Below, one piece after another: positions 7,692 to 16,812 of a stretch of DNA of 40,061 nucleotides. The first letter of the stretch is position 1, and every line of letters begins with the position of its first letter. The position numbers were made by a program, and so were the translations under genes. A model generated the notes under the pieces. The model had not been told where the DNA came from, searched no databases, and was given only the letters and a program-made list of their open reading frames with translations. The DNA is from Crocinitomicaceae bacterium (GTDB taxonomy: Bacteria; Bacteroidota; Bacteroidia; Flavobacteriales_D; Crocinitomicaceae), in assembly GCA_020436025.1 (NCBI GenBank), contig JAGQYP010000035.1, positions 1 to 40,061 on the forward strand, read 5' to 3'.

Positions 7692-7722
7692 TTTGGCATG
7701 CCGCTTGTAACCCCCTGCTTTG
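7692..7722 (+). promoter_or_regulatory. Candidate activator-dependent promoter of the adhesin gene
   Basis: TTTG (7692-7695), 19 bases, then CTGCTTTG (7715-7722) follows the Bacteroidota -33/-7 layout, but the TA of the TAnnTTTG box is missing. A weak -7 box beside a strong CRP-type site fits activator dependence. The start site would be near 7728. This is inferred from spacing only. Confidence 0.4.
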
Positions 7723-7906
7723 ACATTTTCAAAATGCGTATTCGTCGAAGAAAAAAATATTTTCATCGAATATTGAAATCCCAAAAACTCAACAAAAACG
7801 ACATTTTAGTAAATATTTTGTACACATAAAATATATGTATGCATAACATAATGATGCTTTGATAAGTGTTAAATAGTTGTTAAATTAAATAGAAACTCGA
7901 TGACTT

Positions 7907-10900
7907 ATGAAAGCGTTCTTTTTACTCACAGGGATTATTTGGACTGTTCTTGTCTTCCCACAAGCAGGAAAACAAGGAGACGTTGTAGTAAACAACGTAA
8001 ATACCTATTTGAACGACTACACTTACCTAACACAAGATGCCAATGCAGGAGATATTCTTTTGCATGTTTCAAACAATGGTTTTATAACCAACAATTTAAA
8101 TTACCCATTAGAGGCGGGTGATCTTATTTTGATCATTCAGATGCAAGGTGCAGAATTACTTGGTGGTGTCAATGACATTACTTGGGGAACAATTCTGGAC
8201 TATCACAATTGCGGTAATTATGAATTTGTAGAAGTTTTGGGAACTCCGAACCCTAGTCAGATTACTTTGGCTTGTCCGGTTCAGAAAGATTATTCATCTC
8301 AGGGCAGAACCCAAGTTGTGCGTGTACCAAGAATCAACAATCTCACTATTAATGCTGGAGGAGAAGTGACTTGTCCAGCATGGGATGGTCAGATTGGAGG
8401 GGTCGTAGCTTTGGAGGTTTTGGGAAATACCATTATCAATGCAGGTGGTTCGATTGACGTTACAGGAATGGGATTCCGAGGAGGACAATTGGACAACGCT
8501 TCTAATTTTGGAGCAGTAAATTTTGCTTACCAACAACAAAATAGAGGAGGAGAAAAAGGAGAAGGTATTGGAGGATACCAAAATGATTACACCGGTTTAG
8601 GTGGTAGATACGGTAGAGGTGCACCAGCCAATGGAGGTGGGGGAGGAAATACCCACAACGCTGGTGGAGGTGGTGGTGCCAACGCGGGAGCTACTGAAAA
8701 CTGGAACGGATTAGGTAACCCGGATAACTCCAATCCAAATTATACCATTGCCTGGGATTTAGAAGGAATGGGATTTTCTGGCAATCTATCTTCAGGTGGA
8801 GGTAGAGGTGGATATACTTATTCTGGAGCAAATAGAGATGCCCTTACGGTAGCTCCGGGAGATCCACAGTGGAATGGAGATGATAGAAGAAATGTAGGTG
8901 GAATTGGTGGTCGACCATTAAATTATCTATTAGGTAAACTCTTCCTTGGTGGAGGTGGCGGTGCCGGAGATGGAAACAATGGTTCGGGAACCGATGGTGC
9001 TGATGGAGGTGGAATGGTTCTGTTATTGAATTACGGAACTATTTCCGGTGCGGGAACTATTTATGCAAATGGTCAAAATGCCCCACAAACTCCTCCTAAT
9101 GGAAATGATGCTCCAGGTGGTGGAGGTGGAGGAGGAACAGTGATGTTGAACTCCATCGGAGCAATTTCTGGAATTGCCATTGAAGCGAAAGGTGGAAATG
9201 GAGGAAATCAGGTAATTAACTGGAATGAAGCTGAAGGTCCCGGTGGGGGTGGAGGTGGAGGATACGTTGGATTTTCTAACGGGACTCTTACTATCGATGT
9301 TACTGGTGGGCCCAATGGTGTGACGAATAGTCTAGGTGTAACAGAATTCCCACCCAACGGAGCTACTGCAGGTGGAGAAGGAACGGCTGCCATGATTGCC
9401 GTGAACCAAAGCATGATTATTGTTGAAGTAGAAAACGATACAATTTGCGCCGGGGAATCTACAACCTTGAATGCGACTACAAATATTCAAATTCCGGGAG
9501 AATTTTACTGGTGGGATGCTCCTACAGGAGGAAATTTAGTCTATACGGGGAGTTCTTATACAACCCCAGTTCTTACTCAAGATACAGTGTATTATGTTAG
9601 TCATTGTCCTGGATTAGTAAGAGATACAGTTTATGTAATCGTAATGGATGCACCTGATTTACAAATTTATGCTCAAAACGTAACTTGTAATGGAGCTACA
9701 GATGGAATGGCCTGGGTGATTGACATGAATAATCTTCCTTATGTTTCTTATTTGTGGTCTACTGGTTCGACCAACGATACCATTTCGAATTTAGCAGTAG
9801 GAAGTTACGATGTGATTGGAACGAATGTCGCAGGATGTTCGGATACTGCAACAGTAGCGATAGCAGAACCTACTCAAATGGTTGGAGACATGATTGTACT
9901 TTCCAATGAATCTTGTATTGGAGGAAGTGCCATGGTAACCATGACTGGTGGAGTTGGGCCTTATTCTTATATCTGGTCGGATAGTTCTTCAACGGATTCT
10001 TTAGCTACTGGATTAGCAGCTGGATATTATTATGTGCAAGTAACAGACGCCAATGGTTGTATTGTTTATGTTGATGCCAATGTAGGGTTGGATTCAACGG
10101 TAACTTTCACTGCCATGACTCAAAATATTTTGTGTAATGGGGATGCAACAGGATCTATTGTAATGGATCCAGAAGGGGGAAATGCACCTTATACTTTTTC
10201 AATTGGAGGAGCTTATCAGTCCGACTCATCTTTCACAGGTTTGGTTGCTGGAAATTATCTGGCAATTGTGATGGATAGTGTGGGATGTACCTATTCACAA
10301 CAAATCAATTTAACAGAACCGGCAGCACTCTCCGCCGTTAATACAGTGCTTACACCCGCTAATTGTGGCCAGCCAAATGGTGAAGCAAATGTTTTAATGG
10401 CAGGAGGCGTCGCGCCATATCAAATTGTATGGGCAGAAGCAGGAGTAAATGGATTCAACCCAGATTCTTTGAGTTCAGGAGATTTTCATGCAACCATTAC
10501 GGATGCAAATGGATGTATCTTGATGGATACCCTTGCGATTCCATTAATTCCTGATCTTATAGTGAATCCAATTCCTGTTAATCCTACATGTTTTAACTAT
10601 GCAGATGGATCCATTGCTTTACAGTTGAATGGAGGATTAGCTCCTTTCCAGTACAATTGGTCTAATGGAGGAATGAATACCAGTATTTCCAATCTTTCTG
10701 AAGGAATGTATGCTTTTACGGTTACAGATAGTTTGGGATGTGTACGTACGGATAGTGTTCAATTGGTTGAACCTGCTGAAATTACAGCACAGACTACGAC
10801 CGATTCTAGTTATTGTAATTTGAGTGATGGAAATGCCTTCATCTCGAATATTGCAGGAGGATTTGGTCCCTACTCTGTAGAATGGGCCTATAACAACTCC

Positions 10901-13900
10901 ACCAATATGTCTCTATTGGGAATTCCAGCTGGAAATTATCCGGTTACTGTTACAGATGCAAACGGATGCCAAAATGTGTTCAATGCAAATGTGAGCGATA
11001 TTGGGGTGCCTTCTGTACAAATTGGAACAACTGATGTAAACTGTTATGGAGGAAATAATGGTACGGCCACCGTATTGTTGAACGGAGGATTCCCTCCATT
11101 TAATTACAACTGGTCAGGTGGTCAGACAGTGGCCAATCCAAACAATTTAAATGCTGGAAATCATACCATCACTATTTCGGATGTAAACGGATGTGTTTTG
11201 GTAGAAAATGTACAGATTAATGAGCCGGATTCCTTATTCACGAATGCGGTTTTATCAAATCCACTTTGTTTTGGATCAGTAGATGGATCGGTTGTTTTGT
11301 CTACTTTTGGAGGGGTAACTCCTTACCATTATGTTTGGTCCAATACGGGTGCGGATTCACCAAGTAATCCAAACCTTTCTGCAGGAAACTATCAGGTAAC
11401 TGTAATGGATCAAAATGGATGTACGGTGAATGGAGATTATACTTTAACTCAACCTGCTCCGATCACAACATTACCAACTATTAGTGATGTGTTGTGTAAT
11501 GGAGGAAACTCTGGATCAGTTAATGTAATTGCTCAAGGGGGAACGGCTCCATACGATTACACTTGGAGTAACGGAGTTTATCAGTCTACCAATTACGGAT
11601 TAGTTGCAGGAGGATATGCATTAAATATTGTCGATGATCATGGTTGTATTTTTGACACTACAATCAACGTAAATGAACCAACTCCACTAACGGTTAACTT
11701 AGATGAGGTCAATGCAACTCTTTGTTATGGTTCGGCAGATGGATGGGCAGTTGTTTCATACGCAGGAGGTACCGCACCCTATGGTGTGAACTGGTCAAAT
11801 GGAACCATCAACTCAGACACCTCTTTCAATTATGCTGCAGGGGTTTATGATGTGCAGATTGTGGATGCCAATGGATGTACTATTTCGGAAGCTTTCACGG
11901 TGACTCAACCAGTGCAATTGTCGGCTTCTTTAGGATCTTCTTACCCAGAAATCTGTGGTCAAATGAATGGATCTGCATCGATCATGGTATCTGGAGGGAC
12001 AGCACCTATGAACTTTAACTGGTCGAATGGTGCAACAACAGCCATAGCTCAGAATTTAACTACTGGTAACTATCAAGTCTTGATACAAGATAATAATGGG
12101 TGTATGGACACCTTGGATGTGAATGTTGGATGGGTAGATGGTCCAGCGGCGCAGATTCAAAGTACGGTAGACATCAATTGTTTTGGAGATGCAAATGGTA
12201 TTGCAGTTGCAAATACGGCAACAGGTACAGCACCTTTTGTTTTCTATTGGCCATCCAATAATTTCTATGGAAGTGTAAATAACCAATTGATTGCTGGAAC
12301 ACATACAGTTTACATTACGGATGCCAACAGTTGTGTGGATTCGATTAATGTTACAATTCATCAAAACCAACAAATTGCCGTTCCGAATGCAGTCTTGGTT
12401 CATCCCGTTTGTTCTTATTCAAATGATGGAAGTATAACTGTATCGGCAGAGGGAGGAATTCCTCCATACCATTACGACTGGAGCAACAATTTACCTGGTA
12501 CAGCTCAACAAATCAACTTACATGGAGGATCGTATACCGTAACCGTAATTGACGGATTAGGTTGTACTTACGATACCACTATGATGTTGAACAGTCCGGG
12601 AGCAGTAGTAGCTGATGTTCAGGTAGTGCAAAACGTGTGGTGTTACGGAGGGAATACCGGGTCAGCTCTTGCTTCTGCAACCGGAGGAACTGGTAACTAT
12701 ACGTTTGAATGGAATACCAATCCGGTTCAAAATACTGCCTTGGCAAGTAACATGACGGCTGGTTTCTATTCAGTCATCGCTAGAGATGGTAACCAATGTA
12801 TGGATACAGCAACCATTACCATCTTTGAAAATGATTTGATTACCACTCAATTGGATCAGGATACAACAGTTTGTCCGAATACAGCGATCACTTTGAATTC
12901 TCAAACTCTAGGTGGATCAGGAATTTACCAATATGAATGGATGCATGATGGACAAGTTGTAGGAACAACAGAAGACTTATTAACGGTAATCGATACAACT
13001 GGAATCTATGAATTGGTAATCACAGATAACTTAGGATGTACTGGAATTACAGATTCTGTTTTGGTTTCGACAATTGAATTTGGAAATGGAGATATTAATT
13101 TGATGGGTACATCCGATACGCTATGTGAAGGGGCCGATGCAAGTGTCGAATTAACTACAACTTATGGAGGAACCATCAGCGTACAATGGTTGCCAAATTT
13201 TGGGCCTGGTTTCGGAGCATTTACTTTCCCTGTTGATCACGATACAACAATCATGGTTGCAGCCACAAACGAATGTAATGTAACGGTTTGGGATACACTT
13301 GAAATCTATGTTTGGGAGAATCCAACTATTACCCTAGATGCAACAGCAAATAATGCTTGTCCTCCTTTCAATTCAACTCTTTCGTTTAATGTGGATGGAT
13401 ATGGATACAATGTGCAAAGTGTTCTTTGGACTGTTGGAAGTCAGTATACAAGTGATCAATTGAATTACAATGTGTTGATCGAACATTCCGGGTCTTATGA
13501 TGTTGGATTGATTTTAACGATGACCAATGGATGTGTGGTAGCCTATGACGATACATTTAATTTGACGGCATTGAGTGCGCCTATTGCTGGATTTACTGTA
13601 AATCCAATCAATGCCACAGATCAGGACATGGTTTATTTTTATGATCATTCAGTAAATGCAACTTCTTGGGATTGGTATTTTGGATATGGAAATACTTCGA
13701 ACTTACAAAATCCAATCTTAAATTTTGATGAACCAGATTCAGTGCATGTAAGACAAATTGTATTCAATGATATTGGATGTTCTGATACAGTTTGGCTTTG
13801 GGTAGTAATTGATCCTTCTTTCAATGTGTTTATTCCAAATGCATTTACACCAGATGGGGATGACTACAACAATTATTTCTATCCGGTTATGACCAATGCA

Positions 13901-14098
13901 AGTCCAAATGATTATTCTTTCATGATCTTCAACAGATGGGGAGAATTGATTTACGAAGGAAGAAACTTGGACGATAAATGGGATGGAAGATACCAAGGAA
14001 AAATTGTACAGGATGGTGTGTATGTGTACAAAGTTCTGGTAAGAGATTTAAATGAAGAAAAACATGATTTTGTCGGACATGTGTCCGTATTGAGATAG
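7907..14098 (+). CDS. Giant secreted adhesin with SprB repeats and type B T9SS sorting domain
   Basis: A 2063-aa cell-surface protein exported by Sec and then the type IX system. Order: signal peptide (about 1-20); an N-terminal domain with Gly-rich stretches (about 215-500); an Ig-like CHU-type domain (about 505-580, TICAGEST...GGNLVYTG); about 14 SprB-like repeats of 73-80 residues (about 584-1644), each with a C.G..G start, a GG..PY.Y.WS.G core and a V.D.NGC end; two to three further PKD/Ig-like domains; a PKD domain near 1891 (WDWYFGYG); and the gliding-associated C-terminal domain from about 1973 (FIPNAFTPDGDD, FNRWGELIYE, WDGRYQGK, DGVYVYKV). SprB of Flavobacterium is a motility adhesin; whether this one serves gliding is inference. 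It is monocistronic, behind a CRP-type site. Confidence 0.92.
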   Translation: MKAFFLLTGIIWTVLVFPQAGKQGDVVVNNVNTYLNDYTYLTQDANAGDILLHVSNNGFITNNLNYPLEAGDLILIIQMQGAELLGGVNDITWGTILDYHNCGNYEFVEVLGTPNPSQITLACPVQKDYSSQGRTQVVRVPRINNLTINAGGEVTCPAWDGQIGGVVALEVLGNTIINAGGSIDVTGMGFRGGQLDNASNFGAVNFAYQQQNRGGEKGEGIGGYQNDYTGLGGRYGRGAPANGGGGGNTHNAGGGGGANAGATENWNGLGNPDNSNPNYTIAWDLEGMGFSGNLSSGGGRGGYTYSGANRDALTVAPGDPQWNGDDRRNVGGIGGRPLNYLLGKLFLGGGGGAGDGNNGSGTDGADGGGMVLLLNYGTISGAGTIYANGQNAPQTPPNGNDAPGGGGGGGTVMLNSIGAISGIAIEAKGGNGGNQVINWNEAEGPGGGGGGGYVGFSNGTLTIDVTGGPNGVTNSLGVTEFPPNGATAGGEGTAAMIAVNQSMIIVEVENDTICAGESTTLNATTNIQIPGEFYWWDAPTGGNLVYTGSSYTTPVLTQDTVYYVSHCPGLVRDTVYVIVMDAPDLQIYAQNVTCNGATDGMAWVIDMNNLPYVSYLWSTGSTNDTISNLAVGSYDVIGTNVAGCSDTATVAIAEPTQMVGDMIVLSNESCIGGSAMVTMTGGVGPYSYIWSDSSSTDSLATGLAAGYYYVQVTDANGCIVYVDANVGLDSTVTFTAMTQNILCNGDATGSIVMDPEGGNAPYTFSIGGAYQSDSSFTGLVAGNYLAIVMDSVGCTYSQQINLTEPAALSAVNTVLTPANCGQPNGEANVLMAGGVAPYQIVWAEAGVNGFNPDSLSSGDFHATITDANGCILMDTLAIPLIPDLIVNPIPVNPTCFNYADGSIALQLNGGLAPFQYNWSNGGMNTSISNLSEGMYAFTVTDSLGCVRTDSVQLVEPAEITAQTTTDSSYCNLSDGNAFISNIAGGFGPYSVEWAYNNSTNMSLLGIPAGNYPVTVTDANGCQNVFNANVSDIGVPSVQIGTTDVNCYGGNNGTATVLLNGGFPPFNYNWSGGQTVANPNNLNAGNHTITISDVNGCVLVENVQINEPDSLFTNAVLSNPLCFGSVDGSVVLSTFGGVTPYHYVWSNTGADSPSNPNLSAGNYQVTVMDQNGCTVNGDYTLTQPAPITTLPTISDVLCNGGNSGSVNVIAQGGTAPYDYTWSNGVYQSTNYGLVAGGYALNIVDDHGCIFDTTINVNEPTPLTVNLDEVNATLCYGSADGWAVVSYAGGTAPYGVNWSNGTINSDTSFNYAAGVYDVQIVDANGCTISEAFTVTQPVQLSASLGSSYPEICGQMNGSASIMVSGGTAPMNFNWSNGATTAIAQNLTTGNYQVLIQDNNGCMDTLDVNVGWVDGPAAQIQSTVDINCFGDANGIAVANTATGTAPFVFYWPSNNFYGSVNNQLIAGTHTVYITDANSCVDSINVTIHQNQQIAVPNAVLVHPVCSYSNDGSITVSAEGGIPPYHYDWSNNLPGTAQQINLHGGSYTVTVIDGLGCTYDTTMMLNSPGAVVADVQVVQNVWCYGGNTGSALASATGGTGNYTFEWNTNPVQNTALASNMTAGFYSVIARDGNQCMDTATITIFENDLITTQLDQDTTVCPNTAITLNSQTLGGSGIYQYEWMHDGQVVGTTEDLLTVIDTTGIYELVITDNLGCTGITDSVLVSTIEFGNGDINLMGTSDTLCEGADASVELTTTYGGTISVQWLPNFGPGFGAFTFPVDHDTTIMVAATNECNVTVWDTLEIYVWENPTITLDATANNACPPFNSTLSFNVDGYGYNVQSVLWTVGSQYTSDQLNYNVLIEHSGSYDVGLILTMTNGCVVAYDDTFNLTALSAPIAGFTVNPINATDQDMVYFYDHSVNATSWDWYFGYGNTSNLQNPILNFDEPDSVHVRQIVFNDIGCSDTVWLWVVIDPSFNVFIPNAFTPDGDDYNNYFYPVMTNASPNDYSFMIFNRWGELIYEGRNLDDKWDGRYQGKIVQDGVYVYKVLVRDLNEEKHDFVGHVSVLR

Positions 14099-14111
14099 GG
14101 TTGGATGATTC

Positions 14112-14190
14112 GATTGATTTATGACTAATTGATTTATGATGTATGACTAATTGATGTATGACTAATTGATGAATGACTTATTGATATAGG
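14112..14190. repeat. 7/8-base word array, left side of four-helix-bundle element A
   Basis: The tract reads as alternating heptamers (TATGACT, TATGATG, AATGACT) and octamers (AATTGATT, AATTGATG, TATTGATA). The same words occur reverse-complemented on the other side of the next gene (14631-14690) and at 17952-18075 and 26075-26135. It starts about 14 bases after the adhesin stop codon. Confidence 0.75.
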
Positions 14191-14217
14191 ATGATGGATT
14201 TTGTGGGAATTAATATT

Positions 14218-14225
14218 TAGTTTTG
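14218..14225 (+). promoter_or_regulatory. -7 promoter box for four-helix-bundle gene A
   Basis: TAGTTTTG matches TAnnTTTG exactly, 26 bases before the ATG. A TTTG lies only 14 bases upstream (14200-14203), shorter than the usual spacer, so the -33 element is uncertain. Confidence 0.4.
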
Positions 14226-14251
14226 AGCCTTAACCATAAAACTAAATCATT

Positions 14252-14611
14252 ATGAATCACAATTTTAGAGAGTTGAGAATTTGGAAAGACGCGATTGAAT
14301 TAGTAGTAGCTTCGTACAAAGTTGCCAATCAGTTGCCAGATGTTGAGAAATACGGATTGATCTCACAGGTTTATAGATCATCCGCTTCCATTCCAACGAA
14401 TATTGCTGAGGGATGTGGAAGGGGGACAGACAGAGAACTGAGTAGATTTTTAGGTTTTTCATTAGGATCCGCATTTGAATTAGAGACTCACTTAACAGTA
14501 ATAGGAAGAGTCTATCCAAATGTTGGAACTAAAGAATTGATGAAAGAACTGAGAAGAAATCAAAATTTCATTTTCAAATTCAAAAAGAAGCTAGATGATC
14601 AAAATAAATGA
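14252..14611 (+). CDS. Four-helix-bundle protein (S23/IVP family), copy A
   Basis: 119 aa with the S23/IVP pattern: a first helix with FRELRIWKDAIELV, a second with GLISQVYRSSASIPTNIAEG (RSSxSIxxNIAEG signature near 44-59), a third with ELSRFLGFSLGSAFELETHL, and a final helix ending in Lys-rich sequence. Members occur as ORFs in 23S rRNA intervening sequences and as chromosomal genes, and share the fold of the Avd accessory protein of diversity-generating retroelements. It has its own -7 box and is enclosed by inverted word arrays (14112-14190 and 14631-14690), so the whole looks like a discrete element inserted between the adhesin and the GT-C gene. Biochemical role unknown. Confidence 0.88.
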   Translation: MNHNFRELRIWKDAIELVVASYKVANQLPDVEKYGLISQVYRSSASIPTNIAEGCGRGTDRELSRFLGFSLGSAFELETHLTVIGRVYPNVGTKELMKELRRNQNFIFKFKKKLDDQNK

Positions 14612-14630
14612 ATTAAAAATATCATAAATC

Positions 14631-14690
14631 AATAAGTCATGAGTCATTAATCAACTTTCATAAATCATAAATCAATAAGTCATACATCAA
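14631..14690. repeat. 7/8-base word array, right side of element A (inverted)
   Basis: Words TATCATA, AATCAATA, AGTCATG, AGTCATT, AATCAACT, ATCATAA, AGTCATA and CATCAAA are reverse complements of the words left of the gene. The array ends in an A9 run at about 14689-14697. Confidence 0.75.
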
Positions 14691-14740
14691 AAAAAAACCA
14701 AAGATGCTTGTCGAGTAGTATAGTAGCATAGTAGTGAGGG

Positions 14741-14766
14741 ACCCCACCGGGAGCGGTGGGGTTTTT
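14741..14766 (+). terminator. Strong Rho-independent terminator
   Basis: The eight-base stem ACCCCACC/GGTGGGGT (14741-14748 and 14755-14762) with loop GGGAGC is followed by T5 (14762-14766). It insulates the four-helix-bundle element from the GT-C gene. Confidence 0.9.
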
Positions 14767-14782
14767 ATATTTCGTTTTTCTG

Positions 14783-14790
14783 TAGCTTTG
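14783..14790 (+). promoter_or_regulatory. -7 promoter box upstream of the GT-C-like gene
   Basis: TAGCTTTG matches TAnnTTTG, 16 bases after the terminator and 16 before the ATG at 14807. The -33 region would fall in the terminator's T-rich tail and shows no clear TTG. Confidence 0.5.
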
Positions 14791-14806
14791 CAAATACTGA
14801 TCAGCA

Positions 14807-16123
14807 ATGCAATTAAAAAATCAATCCATAGCAAAGTGGGCCATCTTTCTTTCGGTAATTCTACTGACATGGATTACTGCGAATTTAAATTGGGGGAAAG
14901 AAAACTGGAAAGAAATCGTTCGAACCGATGGGAAAGGTTATTACGCCTATTTACCAGCGATTTTTATTTATGATGATCTGAATTTTGGTTTTTACGATCA
15001 TATTGAAAACGAAAAATACTTCAATCCTAAAACAGGCTATGACTATAGATCCAATAGTGAAGGAAAAACGATAAGCAAATATTACTGCGGAACAGCCGTG
15101 GCTCAATTACCCTTTTTTCTCATGGCGCACTCCTTTGTCAAATTAACTGATGGAGATGCAGATGGATATTCAAAACCTTATATGGTGGCGGTAAGTTTAG
15201 CCACGATTTTTTATTTGTTTCTCGGACTTTGGTTTTTAAATAAAACCCTGATTCTTTATGAGATCAAAGATGTATATCGGGCGATCGCAATAATCGCGGC
15301 AGTTTTTGGGACCAATTTGTTTTTTTACTCGGTAAGTGAACCCTCTATTTCACATGTGTATTCGTTTGGGTTTATTGCTCTATTTGTTTTTTTTAGCAAG
15401 AAATTTTTCCTGGAAAATAAAGCGTTATGCATTCTTGTTCTTGGACTCATTTTGGGAATGATTGTGCTCATTCGTCCTGTGAATATTTTAATATTGCTCG
15501 CCTGGCCATTTTTAGCAGGTGATTGGAAAATACTCATTCAAAGTTTGAAATTTGCTTTTCAGAAATATGGGTATTTAATACTTTCCATTTCTGGGTTTGC
15601 ATTGATGGTGAGCATTCAACTGATTATCTACAAGGTCTCTACAGGTAGTTACATGGTTTACTCCTATGGTGAAGAAGGTTTTAATTGGTCGGATCCACAT
15701 ATTTTTGATATTCTTTTTAGTTATAAAAAAGGTTTGTTTTTATACACACCGATTTACCTGATTTCAATGACCGGACTCATCTTTCTCTGGAAAAAAAGAA
15801 AATATGAATTGACCATGTGGTTGCTCTTTTTCATCATCATTACTTATGTGTTTTCATCCTGGCACATGTGGTGGTACGGAGGGAGTTTTTCCGGAAGAAT
15901 TTATGTTGAGTTCATTCCACTATTCATGATCATAATGGCCATCGCCTTGCAAAATTTTGAAAATAAAGTACAACGAGGAGTTTTTATCGGACTAGTTACG
16001 GTCCTCATTCTTATCTGTCAAATTCAGATTTTTCAATACCGCTACTACAAAATCCACTGGGATAGCATGACCAAGGAAATGTATTGGAAAGAGTTTTTGA
16101 GAGTGGATCATATAAAAAATTAA
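14807..16123 (+). CDS. GT-C-fold-like integral membrane protein (putative glycosyltransferase)
   Basis: 438 aa with about ten hydrophobic helices. The N-terminal helix is followed by a loop with RTDGKGYYAYLPAIF (Asp near 42), the usual place of the catalytic acid in GT-C polyprenyl-phosphate-sugar transferases. A late loop carries SSWHMWWYGGSFSGRIYVEF (about 350), a phrase typical of Bacteroidota dolichyl-phosphate-mannose-type transferase relatives. The likely role is sugar transfer to a lipid or protein at the periplasmic face; the acceptor is unknown. It lies alone between a terminator and the 43-bp repeat that begins right after its stop codon. No GT family number can be given from sight. 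Confidence 0.65.
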   Translation: MQLKNQSIAKWAIFLSVILLTWITANLNWGKENWKEIVRTDGKGYYAYLPAIFIYDDLNFGFYDHIENEKYFNPKTGYDYRSNSEGKTISKYYCGTAVAQLPFFLMAHSFVKLTDGDADGYSKPYMVAVSLATIFYLFLGLWFLNKTLILYEIKDVYRAIAIIAAVFGTNLFFYSVSEPSISHVYSFGFIALFVFFSKKFFLENKALCILVLGLILGMIVLIRPVNILILLAWPFLAGDWKILIQSLKFAFQKYGYLILSISGFALMVSIQLIIYKVSTGSYMVYSYGEEGFNWSDPHIFDILFSYKKGLFLYTPIYLISMTGLIFLWKKRKYELTMWLLFFIIITYVFSSWHMWWYGGSFSGRIYVEFIPLFMIIMAIALQNFENKVQRGVFIGLVTVLILICQIQIFQYRYYKIHWDSMTKEMYWKEFLRVDHIKN

Positions 16124-16166
16124 GAACCGAGCGACAGCGAGCTCATCGACCGATAGGGAGATAATT
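16124..16166 (+). repeat. 43-bp REP-like element, copy 1
   Basis: It begins at the first base after the GT-C gene's stop. It is 42/43 identical to the reverse complement of 23473-23515 (only 16135 differs, C for T). It is GC-rich against an AT-rich background and has a GAGCTC centre with CGAT-like arms (imperfect hairpin), as in repetitive extragenic palindromes. Confidence 0.85.
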
Positions 16167-16262
16167 AAGAATTAGGAATTAAGAATTATCAATGAATGTT
16201 TTTTACTTACCACTAACCACTTATGACTTTCCTCTAATTTCCTTACATTGTAACTGATTAAA
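16163..16262. repeat. Heptamer array plus duplicated leader, copy 1
   Basis: Bases 16163-16197 read AATTAAG, AATTAGG, AATTAAG, AATTATC, AATGAAT; 16205-16246 read ACTTACC, ACTAACC, ACTTATG, ACTTTCC, TCTAATT, TCCTTAC. The tract is then followed by a TGTAACTGATTAAAAAT leader. A close copy precedes the next gene (16804-16897). The TTACATTG at 16242-16249 may be a degenerate -7 box. Confidence 0.65.
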
Positions 16263-16272
16263 AATAAACCTG

Positions 16273-16812
16273 ATGAAAAACTCTATCTTCCTTATTCTTT
16301 TTTTTATGAGTAGTGTAATCGCGATTAGTCAAACAGGCGATTTTAAGAATGAAATTAAATCCAATTTTGATGACTCAAACTTTAAATACTTTGTAAATAA
16401 TTATGAACAAGGAATTAAGGTTGATGAAAAAAAATTACTGGACTTCTTTTCAAATTTTAATGGATATGTGAAGAATTCAAATCTAATTTTTAGTTCAAAT
16501 ATTTCTGAAATACTTGATTTAAATAGAGGGGAGATGTATGATATGCTTTATTTAAAATGGCAAAATGAAAAAGGCGAAATAAAATTTATGATTTCCTTTT
16601 ATCTTAATTCAAAGAGAACAGCTCCAGTATTTTATAATATTGAGTTTATAAATTACAATAATGAAGATGAAATGATGGCTTTTCCAGGTGGGAAAATAGA
16701 TCCTAAAAAAATTCCGCCCCCTGTGCCTCCACCACCACCATTACCAAAAGAGAAGACTGGGAAAGACGGTGTTCCACCACCGCCACCACCACCACCTCCA
16801 GGAAATTATTAA
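16273..16812 (+). CDS. Secreted protein with proline-rich C-terminus
   Basis: 179 aa with a signal peptide to about residue 20 (AISQ). The middle (20-135) is acidic and Asn/Phe-rich with no recognised domain. The C-terminal 40 residues hold two polyproline runs (PPPVPPPPPLP and a run of nine Pro) separated by KEKTGKDG. The codons around the runs are CCA/CCT/CCG mixed, so it is not a pure DNA microsatellite. It lacks a T9SS sorting domain; the tail could be a flexible spacer or binding site. The last residues (GNY) and stop are encoded by heptamer words (AATTATT, AATTATC). No relative is recognised. Confidence 0.7.
   Translation: MKNSIFLILFFMSSVIAISQTGDFKNEIKSNFDDSNFKYFVNNYEQGIKVDEKKLLDFFSNFNGYVKNSNLIFSSNISEILDLNRGEMYDMLYLKWQNEKGEIKFMISFYLNSKRTAPVFYNIEFINYNNEDEMMAFPGGKIDPKKIPPPVPPPPPLPKEKTGKDGVPPPPPPPPPGNY

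Larger units (their letters stand above)
7488..7906. other. Long AT-rich regulatory gap upstream of the adhesin
   Basis: No ORF is supported here. It holds a CRP-type palindrome at 7672-7691 with an adjoining promoter-like sequence at 7692-7722, leaving a leader of about 180 bases before the adhesin ATG. A-tract and T-tract runs are frequent, and a small inverted ACATA/TATGT pair lies near 7825-7840. No terminator for the upstream lipoprotein is obvious. Confidence 0.6.

Noticed and set aside
7900..8121. Short plus-strand frame at the adhesin start
   Set aside because: It is out of frame with the adhesin, which has a proper signal peptide and known domains; Cys/Arg-rich shadow.
9658..12840. 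Recent DNA-level tandem repeats in the adhesin
   Set aside because: Repeats are clear in protein but diverged in DNA, so they are old domain repeats and not a current expansion.
14252..14611. Diversity-generating retroelement (Avd) locus
   Set aside because: The protein shares the fold, but no reverse transcriptase or template/variable repeat pair is seen in the window.
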